A DNA stretch of 64,000 nt, taken from NCBI RefSeq assembly GCF_964355755.1, contig NC_092680.1, forward strand, positions 313,001 to 377,000. Reading direction: 5' to 3'. Every line of letters starts with the position of its first letter. Within the stretch, counting starts at the first letter, position 1. The stretch comes from Antedon mediterranea. Its lineage: Eukaryota; Echinodermata; Crinoidea; Comatulida; Antedonidae. Shown piece after piece: positions 42,401 to 54,400 of the stretch. The notes beneath the pieces were generated by a model that searched no databases, had not been told where the DNA came from, and saw only the letters and a list, made by a program, of their open reading frames with translations. A program made the position numbers and the translations under genes.

Positions 42401-45400
42401 TAGTAAGCCTGTTGATTGGTCAAATATAAGCAATAAATAAACAAATCACTAAAACTTGTCATAAAATGATTTGACACATTACTATGTATCAGAAGTAAAA
42501 TGAGATACGTACCACGTGCCCCAACCATCTAATCCAATGGCCTGTACAACATTAGCACAAAATTGGCAGAAAAATACAAAGAAAAACATAAAGAAATTGA
42601 ACGAACTGTCACTCCTATAGAAAAAAAAAGACAAAATAAACATTAGAAATAAAAACCAACCATTAATAATAAATATATTAATATTAATAATACATACATA
42701 TATTACATTAATTAAATATTTTTCTATAACTTATCAAACTAGCATGAAACTTCTATCCAACTAAATTTAAAGTAAATATTTTTAAAAGTTGAAAGCATGG
42801 TAATTTGTTTTTTTTTAAATGTTCTTAGGCTAAATGTGGTAAAATTATGTAGAAATTTAAGTCTAATTCCGATTTTAAAACATGAATAAGTTTTCTCTAC
42901 ATTGGAATTAAAGTCTTAATATTGATTAAGATTCAAGTAATTGTATTGGTACACTTTAAAATGGAAATTCGGTCTGCTTTGCATAATTAAGACAATAAAA
43001 CAACAAAGAAAAATACATCAAATTGCAAAAGGCAAAGTTCATTTGTTGAACTTATGTCCTTTTTTAAGTTTAAAAAAAATATAATTTGTATAGCGCCTTT
43101 CCAAATTGATCAAGGTGCTTCACATTCTAATGCATAGGAAACAAGCAAGTTTTAAGGCCTTTCTTAAATAGATCTATCGATTTTAGTTCCCTTAATTCTA
43201 TTGACAGAGGGTTCCAGAAACTTGCTCTAAATTTGGAGAAAGCAATGTCCCCTGAGACACGCCTTTCAAGGTGGTCCTCTAACCTGGTTGGATCATTTTC
43301 CGACCTGAGACCACGCCTCCCACAATTATAGAGGTTAATCCTAAAGATAACCTGGTGCTCGGTTCAATTATTAAATCCAATAACACCGCCAACTTTTTTC
43401 TTTTTATTTTCTTAAGAAGATCATATGCATTTCAAAGTATAGTATTTTGATTCACTAATTTATGATGCAAGCTAATTTTAATCTTAAATTTTTAAAAGTA
43501 TTATTTTTATTTTATGAGAAAAATATTAATTTGGATGAAAATGATGAAATGATGCTTTACCTGAAGGCCTTGTACATAGGTCGATACCAACAAACGAATG
43601 AGCATGGACTGAACGCTACAAACCAGACTATTGCAAGACCAAATGTTGTCGCTTTACCTCCATCTGTTTTTGAAAATAGGTACGCCATGGCGCCGATCAA
43701 ATTCAAGAATAGGACTAATACATAAACTGAAATGAAATTCACGATATGAAATGCATTTAAAAATGGTATTATAAGCAAATGTGAATGGTATCACAATTAT
43801 GACGCGAAAAACTATGATAAAAAATGGTAGATGGCTTGATGAAGAAAGAAACAAACCATGACGTGTCGCTGCCTGCTCACCTAAAAGCTTTATACAAAGG
43901 CCTAAACCAACACACATAAGAACATGGATTAAAAAGTACACAGAAAAATACAGCCAGGCCAAAACATCGTCCACTATGACTGACTCCTGTACTGATGTAA
44001 CCAATAGATATCAGCACATTTATAAATAACAACACACCATAACCTGAAAGACGTCAATCATTTTATAATATACATACTTTATTTATTTATTAAGGTGAAA
44101 TCTACAAATTTTTCCCAACAGCCAGGTGCGGATCCAAGTGGAGCCCAGTCGGCCAGAGCCCCCCTAAATTTCACAAATTGTAATGCAAAGATAGGAAATC
44201 AAGCTCAGCCCTTCATTTCACCATTTTAGGCCCTGGGCCCCTCCTATTTCAAAATTCTGGATCCACCACTGACAGCAGAAATGAATCCTGCTAGAGAAGA
44301 GCAATACTAGAAATTCTAAAAATTAAATTAGTACCTGATTCAGAACGGCAGCACAAACAAACAATGAAAACAATGGCAAACGTGTTTGGGCTTTCTTTCA
44401 ATTAAATTTGCTAGACTGGATAGCTACCTAATAATTATTCATGAGGCTTTTTAATTTGCTTGTGGAATTCCTAAACACGTTCAAGTATAGGCTGTTTTCT
44501 AAACATGTTTTTGCCGTTGGGAATAATTTGTAGATCATGTCTAAATGAGAAAATGTTAAAGAATTTATTTACGTACCATTAGTGGCTAATTATTATTATA
44601 ACACACCTGATCACATGATATTCAATAAATATTCTATTGAACTCTAAATTACGTCAGAGTGCAATGTAACTACTTATATGTGACTACTGCAATTTTGTTT
44701 TGTGCATTCATTTTTGATATACCACATATGCAACATAAGGTTGGTGTTGACTGTAGTAGTGTTGTCGATGATATCGGAGGCCTGTATTTTCGAATAAGTA
44801 AATATATAATTCACGCAATTCATGAAATTATTTGTACCATTGCACTCATAAACATTTATTATTATGAGCTAGACCATATTGAATGTTTTAAACATTAAAT
44901 GTAACTTACACATCCACAAATAATATCCAGTTTTCACTGTACGCTGAAAGTCCAAAGGAATGTCTACTGAAAAATCTTGATAAAAGCAAGGCTGGATGTG
45001 TAACCATGACGGCAAAGGAGGCCAGTTGTTTTGTCGTGCTAAAAAATAAAGTATTTAATTAAGTATTATTATGAATGAAGGATGAGGTCTACAAGGAGTC
45101 AAAGAAAGATGTTCCTCCTCAATAACAACTCTTTTAAAGTAGTTGATTCTTTCATGTACACAAATGTTTAGAGATAAGGCAAAGATTTATTAATATCAAG
45201 AAATAATGCATAACAGGCCAGATGAGCAATGTGTGTCCAGTGGCAATATTCAACATTCAAGCGAAACATTTCTCCTAAATAAAAACGTATAAATAAACCT
45301 TGAATAATACAAAAAGAGATTTAGACTCAAACGTAAAACTAATACCATAAGATTAGCAGAGAATGTTAAATTCTCCTATCACGCTAAATGAGACTGTATA

Positions 45401-48400
45401 GTTTTAATGGTTCTAACTTACTATTATATTGAGCATTATTAATTTGTTGTTCTCTTCTTTGTAGTTCGGCTGCTTTGCGTTCTAATTCTTCTTGTCGTCG
45501 TATTAAGTCTTCATGTCCAGCTTGCACTGCCTATACAGTAGGGCAAACAAATAAAACACAAATTACATGGGTCAGACCAGGTCATATTTAGTGGGATGCC
45601 AAAGGTAAATAAAACACAAATTACATGGGTGAGACCAGGTCATACTTAGTGGGATGCCAAAGGTAAATAATCTATTCCTTTTTGTCCTATTCTTTACATG
45701 TACATTCTCAGCCAGGGAATGTGTATTAAGCTCTGCCTACACTATCAAACTAGTTTGACAAAAAAGTGTGATGTGCCCAAATATAGTAGTGATATGATAT
45801 CATCATGTCATATATGGGTACATCACATTTTGTTGTCACATAAATTTTGACTGTAAACAAAGCTTTACATTACAGATATTATTTGACACGCAAGAAATTA
45901 GAGTGAACAATATAGAAGCAACTTACTGGTTGTGCAGCTGATTGTGTGTAAGCAGGTGGTGGTCCTGTGGGTGGTAACACTGCAGGTTGGGGTTCAGACT
46001 TTGTAGGAGGTGCTGTCTGTCTATATGGTTGCTGTACATTAAAAAACAAAAAAGGAAAGTAAATCATTTAAATTATCTCATCATCTTATATTGTAGCTAG
46101 GGAAGTCAATGAAACATGCTTAAGCACAATGAAACATGCTTAAGCACAATGAAACATGCTTAAGCACAATGAAACATGCTTAAGCACAATGACTTCAATG
46201 GAAGGGCAACCTGCCTCCTTTGCTATGTAAATTATCTTTACTTTACTAATTTGCTGATTCACGAAGCAATCAAGACACAATTATTAAATAAACACATTGG
46301 TTTTCTTGAATCGTAACATTTCTTTAAAGATATGGATTCTTATGTCTTATACTGTACAGTAGGATAAATTTAACAAATGACCTCTCCTTTTAAATCTTAT
46401 TAAATGTAGATTACAAATATTAATACACAAATATTTTTTTATATGTTTTTTTTGGCTTTATTTGTGACGCAGAGCCTTATGTGTAGTGTTGTGAAGTCAA
46501 AAACAAAAATGCATAGGGTTTTAGCATTTGTACAATATAAGGAATACAAAATTATATACAGTACTGTACAGTATTTTTTAATTTTTTTTATTTTATTTTG
46601 ATATTTTGTATATGTTTTTCATATTTTTCTAATAATAATAATAATAATATGTGCACATACAGATTGTTTATTTGAATCTTCAAAAGGGTTATATTCTTCA
46701 AGACCTCTATGGCTGTTACTAGTTGCTTGTTGAACTGACTGATCCTGCAAGACAAATATAATCAGCAAGTTTAAAAATAATGCTTCCTGTTTCCTTACAC
46801 AAGTGTAGTGTACATTATGTTGAAGAGGATCCAGGAATTATGAATGAAGGATGTGGTAAAAACAATATATTTGTGCGAGAGGCACCACCTTCCCCAACCC
46901 CTGCTGGATCCGTTCCTGTGGATTGATGTTCATCTAGACCACCATGCTTATTTGTGCGAGGGGCACCACCTTCCCCAACCTTTGCTGGATCCGTTCCTGT
47001 TGATTGATGTTCATCTAGACCAGCATGCTTATTTGTGCAGTACACAGTACATAGCATTTTTTTACTTTTTATTCATGTATACAAAAAATTAATTTAAATA
47101 CAATGTATATTTGGCATCTGAAAAAACTGTAAATTGCACTTTAAACTGTAAAGACGACAGACTGACTGTAATGCATAGATACAGGATAAGAAACATTATA
47201 TACATCTGCATCAGATATGATTCAGAGTGCTTAAATTGTAAGGGTTATCCGTCGCCGTTATTACGTTGCTGACGACGGATGAAAGCTGTTCATCGGCTTT
47301 TATCAAACCTCTTGGGATGTAAACATAATGAAGATAGTTTGCCGGAAAATGAATTAGCTACTTTTTTACAAATGTCATGCTAGTATTATATTTTAACACA
47401 TTGAGGCATGTTAAACATAACTGTATACAATTATTGTGTAAATACTGTACTGTGTACTACAGTACAGTTGGATTAGAAGATGTTGTGACATCTTTAGTGC
47501 ATAGGAAAATCTACCCAATGAGTTCAATAAAACAAGAACCAAAAAGCTCACAAATTTTGTATAATAAATCGTAAAAAAAATTTTAAATTTTGATTTTTTT
47601 ATTCTTTCTTTAGCCTCTCTGGATTATTAAGTGTTTCTTCAAATAAGCATGCGTTTATATTATATATATTGATAAGAAAGCACATACCATTGAACAGCCA
47701 GTACAGTGAAATCCACAATTAGAATGCTATAAGCCTTTTAGATAATACTTAACAGATACATATGCAACACACGGTCCTGCATCTATACTATTAAAAGTGT
47801 CACTAATGTAAAGAACGAATCCTGAATCATTGACGCTTTTCCAAAATACTGTTTAGCCTAATAATCTCATTGGCTTTTAATTCTGAACTTTACCTCCTAT
47901 TTGATTAACTCCCACACCATATGGCTGTTGTATGGCTATGATAACAGCCGGAAAACCTATTCAATTTTGTAACAGAAAAACAAATACTTCATGTGTATAG
48001 TAAACATATAGCATCAAGTTATCACCCAAAAGTTTGATTTTGAGTTAATATGAGTGTGACTGTTTTTTGTATTGGTTTGGTGATAGAGGAGCACTTGTGA
48101 GTCCATGGAGACTTTACAACTAAGGTATGAGTAAATATCAAATTGCAATATTCCATTGTGAATGATGGGTACATGTACTCATAGAATGCCATAGTGAACA
48201 TTATCTGTGGTTATTAGAAATTATATGTTCATTAAATACAGTTGTAGCTAGTAGGTACAATTATATTTTATTATTTCATTTAGCAAACAATTTGCAAAGT
48301 TTTTAAAAGTCAAATAGTTTTAGTTTCTTTACCTCAATCAACAATTTTCAGTTGTTGTCTAACAACTTAGTCTGTTTGGTCAAAGCAGCATGACTAGAGA

Positions 48401-51400
48401 ACAACTTCCAAATGTTCATGCTTTATTTTGCCCAATCTGGTCTTATTGACAATTGTTCTGAAGGGTCTCATTTCTGATCTTGTATCCTACTTAAATCTGT
48501 TGTTCAATACATGCCTATACTGTACATAAATAGTCAGCTTTCGGGACAGTAAGTAAGCGAAAGGTGCTTTATACAAAAAGATTAAACTGTGCATGCGTAT
48601 AAGTCCATACTCCGTTCCGTTCATTATTGCGACTGTATTTGGTCAATTTAACATTCGTCGTTCCGTGGTCTAGGCCTACAGTAGATATACCATCGTCGCT
48701 TGTGCAAAACGCATTTAATAACATGACAAAAAACACTTTATACAAGTGTCATGCTCTGCTCTACTGTCCCGATGCGAAAGCTGACTATTTACTTCTTGGT
48801 TTTTTTGGGTACATGTCTGCTATTTATTTTTATTTTTCTTTCTCTACATTTTATATACTGTATATATATATTGCAGGCATTAATAACTAAAAGATAAACA
48901 TTGGTTGCAGATAATAGGTAATCCCATAATTACCATTGTCTGCTGGACCACAAATACAAACATATTTACTACAGTAAACACTCAATCCTTCTTTAGCTTG
49001 CACAAAGCAATGAATCTAAATATGAGAAATTGCACAGCTTGCATGCCACCTACTAATAATCAATGTTGCTTTGAATAGACAATTGGACTTGAATATACAG
49101 GTACGATTCAGCCATAAATTAATGTTCATAAACAATGGCAATATTTATCATATTAAAAAAGTCTACAATTTTCAGTATTGTACAACATATAAAACTGTAA
49201 GTTTATAAATAATACAAATAGTGAGATGACTACGTACAATACTAGCATTTAATGACATTTTATGTTATATCCATGGTGGCCTTTACAATACTAGCATTTA
49301 ATGACATTTTATGTTATATCCATGGTGGCCTTTACAAATGGCCATCCAACATAGAACACACACTACACAAGAACTACACTTAACAGATACATTTAGATGT
49401 AGTAAGTATATGCTAATAAATTAGATTTCTTGTAAGAAGATATTAAATAAACCAGATCTGAATAAACGCAAAGTATGTTTAATGTTTTTCTATAATAATA
49501 CGTTTTATTAACTGTAGGTCATTGTACAGAGTTGAATTCAAAAACAGCTGAAAAATGCATACTTTACCTGTACTACAAAAATAATTATGTAATAAAATCA
49601 ATAAAAATTCATAATTTTTACCTTTTCTGGATTAAAATCCATTTTTGTTTATTAAATGATAATGAAAATACCAGTAAAATGTAGGCTTAGGATCAAAGCA
49701 GAGTCTATTACATAGCCGTACAGTGTAGTCAGTAATAATTATTGATATTGTTATTATCGCAGTAGATAGAAGTCACATGGTAATATGCAAATTACTGTCA
49801 TGTGACATTCAACCTTCATCAGTTGTCACAGAATTTTAAATATTGAAAAAACTGCATTATTTTATTATAATTTAATATTTATTATTTATTAAAAGTATTT
49901 AAAAATTGTATTATAATCATTACAGAGTATAAATAACCAGTTTTATGCAAAATAATAATCAATATTGTTGTTAATTAGTTATGAGTAGTAGAGCAACGTT
50001 TTGTATTGTGTAAGTTTGTAACCTACCAGTATAATGTAAAAAAATGGAAATTAAATTTCATTATGATGCACAGCCGGTGTAAATACAGTACAAGCAAATA
50101 ATACCCAGTAACACAAAACCAGTGCATACAATGTAAAGAAGAGCATAGCTAACAACCAACTATTACACAATTCAGATAATAATATACTGATTGACTGGGT
50201 GTAAAGAAGAGCATAGCTAACAACCAACTATTACACAATTCAGTTAATAATATACTGATTGACTGGGTGTAAAGAAGAGCATAGCTAACAACCAACTATT
50301 ACACAATTCAGTTAATAATATACTGATTGGGTGTACAGTTGTTGTATATATATTTTCTTATTTTACTGTTTAAATAATGAACATGTTTAATACAGAAAGA
50401 ATTCTTGACTTTGCTAACAGTAGTGGTGGCGTGTCGTCATCACAGAATGGACAATACGAGAAGTTAAACCAAAATGGTGGTGATGAGGAGCCAATCAACA
50501 AGTCGCCAACAAGGATGCAATGGCTACAAACAAAGGTTGGAAACATCTCAACTAAAGTAAGGAATGTACCATCGAGAATTGATGCTATCATGCACAAGGT
50601 AATTGATTTCATCATCTAAATCATTATGGCAATTTAGTACCATATATCCTCGGGTACAATCCCACTTCGGGTTTAATCCTACCTCCTACTTTATGTCTGA
50701 TTTCCCAAACAGGCATATCCCGGGTATAATCCCAGTATTGTTTTTGGTCTGGATGTAGCCACTTCAGATAAGTTTTTCTTATAATTTTTTCCTGAACCAG
50801 GGTTTCCCCGGGCATAGTAAGTCCCACACCCCAAAGTCGGCCCAATTTTGGGTGATGAGATTATATCAGAGGATATACACGGTATTTAATAATCTAACTT
50901 TGTGTAATAGGCTTTACTTAACTGTACAGTAGGCCTATCCTGTAGTACAGATTATATTCTGACAGGCTAACATCAGCGGCATAATGGCTATAAGCGCTCA
51001 CTGGCTAAACACAGGGGCCAAGACAATGAGTGGCCCTAACTTTGGAGGGCTCCTTAGAAGTGCTAAACACAGGGCCTCTTTTGTACCAGCAATTCCTTGA
51101 TCTAGGCAAAATTGTCTAGCGCCTAACTGTGACGGTATAATTTAAATTACAGTAGGACAATCCTTGTTACTGATCTATATATATAAATTTATGTAAGGTA
51201 AAATTTCAGTAAATAATTAATCTTTAATAATATAGAGAGTTGGTACATACCTTTGGTATTGATTTTAACACACCTAAATGAAATCCAGTATTATTGATAT
51301 AATTAAGTTGAGTTAACTATTGGTTATTGATGATTAAAACAAATTTAGGATACAGTAAACCATAAACTATTTGCCAAAATACCTGCACACTGTCCACTGG

Positions 51401-54400
51401 TGGTGAATGCTGAAACATACCTTCACACAATACCTGTAATGTATGGATGTTTGATTCCTATCTCTACCCTACGCTCGCGCTAAGGTCAAATTTTTGTTCG
51501 CCAAAATGGCGAAAGGTTTTGAAAAACATTAGCCAAATTGAAAATCCTTTAGTCAAATTTAAAAAAACCATAAAAATTCGAAAAAATGTTTATTAAATAA
51601 ATAATGCATGTATTTTTTTTAAATTTTATTTCTTTTACATTTATATTATTATTAGGTATCCCAATGAACCTGATTTTCGTTACCGTGATTTTAACACGTT
51701 CGTGAAATTTCAAAAAGTGACGTGTCTTTGAAGTTAAAAATATACTATTCCTTATGTACCCATGAGAATAAAAATTATATGCCTGGAAAGATCTTGTTTA
51801 AGGGATTATTTTTATATATTTATAATCTATGTTTATTAAATATTTTAATAGAAAACGCGAGTTAAAAATGAGGTACAAAAGCCGGCGAGCCGAAATCTGC
51901 GCGCTAAAAATAACTTTGGAAAACACCTACCCATTTTCGCACCCGATCGCACGAGGTCCATAATAGGTGGTGGAGTAATTTTTGTTGCATGTTATCAGGC
52001 TTTATATACTCTTTATTTTGATATGTAAATCGGTTATTATTATTATGTACATCCGCCTCAAATGTAAATTTTAACGATAACAATTGAATTTTTGAGTCTT
52101 TCTCATTATCAAAATCTGGCTAATTTAGTATTGAATTTAAGCTAATTTATATTTCTGTTTGATAAAACACATCGTTTTATTTGACTTTGCGTGGACCTCC
52201 TGAAAAAAATAATCCCTACCATAAATATCAGTGTTTACCATTTTCCTTACGGGGGATTCAGTTCTCCGCTTATTACTAAATTACCGTCGCCCAGGCAATG
52301 TGCATGGTATGCATATGTATTAGCGCGTTAATTAATGATTGGATAACCCCCGCAGTGGACTGTTCCATTTTCTGAACTAGTCTTCGCCGCACACGAGGCA
52401 TGTCGAAAAATGTCGCCTCTCATCATGGAATACTGTATTTGCTTCTAAATTTCAATTTTACCGATTTATTAAGTGGAATATTTATCAATCTATTATATAA
52501 AACAAGAAATGTACCGCAGAAATTTAAGAAGCTTTGAATTTGCTACGCAGCGGCCGTAACCCATTCTATGTAGGCGGCCGAAACGCGCTTTGGCCAGGGT
52601 TGCCGTTGCAGTATACGCCGTTTCTTAGCTATTCAATTTAAAGCGCAACTTTCGGTTAGAATAATCGAAAGGGAAATAAAATTAAACATGTTAACATTAT
52701 ACTATTGAGGTAATTACTTTGTTAAATTTAAAATTCCCCTTTTTAAATAACAGAACAGCCTCGTTTACGGAAGTATTCGTCCACATGTTTCTGTTTACAT
52801 TTTCTTCTCGAAGTTCATTTTCTACGTCGAAGAATAGGGACTTCCCCTTTTATTCGCTCATCATCACGTCGACGACGGCCGGCCACGAACCAATCACATT
52901 AACTGTGTGTCATTAAAACGTCATCGAGGCACGCTCTGCGCATGTTTAAACAGCGATCGTGACGTCGTCACATAAAATGCTGTGGTGGTAAAAAGTGTAC
53001 ACCCGAGTCAGAAAGTACCGAAGTGTGGCGAATTCTCGCTCCCATAAGAATTCACGCCGACCAGGCTAGGCCTAGGCTTGGAAATGTATTTTCGCCAATT
53101 TGGCGAACGAGGCAATAATTATTTTCGCCAAATGGAGACTCCAGTCGCCATTGGCGAATTGGCGAGCGGTTAGCGCGAGCGTAGCTACCTACAGTACATA
53201 GTTATTATTGCTGAAAATGTGGTAAACAGTTTGAATACTTCATAATGAAAAAAAAACTATTTGTATAGTTAGAATGTTTAATCAAATGCAGTGCTGGTGG
53301 TGAATATTCTACAATCTTTATTTATTTTTTACAAACTTCAATTCTCAAACCAGTACAGTACTTAACAGAACAGAAATTCAATAATGTTCAAAGATCTGTG
53401 ACTGCAGTTGGTAAACAAATGTTGCTCAACCATTTTAATAGCTATACTTTTCAGGGATTTTAATCTATGATCAATCACTGAAATACATAAAATTGTGCAT
53501 AAGTCACGTTGCGCAACTCGGATGTCATTCAAAAATAGGAGGTGCACAAATTCATAAATGTTGTATGTAGACAAAGTTACAATATTTTCTGTTAAGACGT
53601 TCTAGAAACGTGATGTACAAAAAAGGAAGAAAGAAGGATAATAATAAATATAGAAAAAAAAAAGATCCACACAGTACAATAACAAGGAGTTACAGTATAC
53701 GCATATTGCAGATAACTAATAATACAGAAAAAAAAATAAAGATAATGCACACAGTACAATAACAAGGAGTTACAGTATACGCATATTGCAGATAACTAAT
53801 AATACAGAAAAAAAAATAAAGATAATGCACACAGTACAATAACAAGGAGTTACAGTATACGCATATTGCAGATAACTAATAATTTACAGAAAAAAAAATA
53901 AAGATGATGCACAAGCACAAAAAAAAATAACTAAAAAAACAATGCTCAGGAATGTACTTAAAATCAAATGATAAAATCAAATACTGTTATTTCACTTTGA
54001 GGAAAATCATTGTTTTCCTACAAATTGAATAAAACTACAGTATCAAGATATAAAAGACTTTTAAGACTATTAATGTATGATACAATATCAAACAATGAGC
54101 TATTATAATTGTCATCAAATCATTTACAACAAATGAAACTTTATAATTAAAGTGATGAGTGGAGGTCATCTTTTGATATGCAAGTAAGTTTGCTTATTGC
54201 TGCAACTTCTGCTTTATTCAATTAAATCATTCATTTACTTCCTGGTAATAGTTTTATCTAACTAAAATAATCACTGTCTAATTCAATGAATAACCACCTA
54301 AAAGTGTAGGAGGTGGTTAGAAACTACATGAGATTTTAACTTTAAAATTGGATTTTATTTTACCCTCAGCTAGCAGAACACATTAACTCCTTCCTTATTA

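Noticed and set aside
46815-47092. Open frames on both strands (80 and 82 codons)
   Set aside because: Created by the 81-bp direct repeat.
50624-50845. 73-codon minus-strand frame
   Set aside because: Falls entirely within the 247-bp TIR element; repeated cgggtataatccc words explain it.
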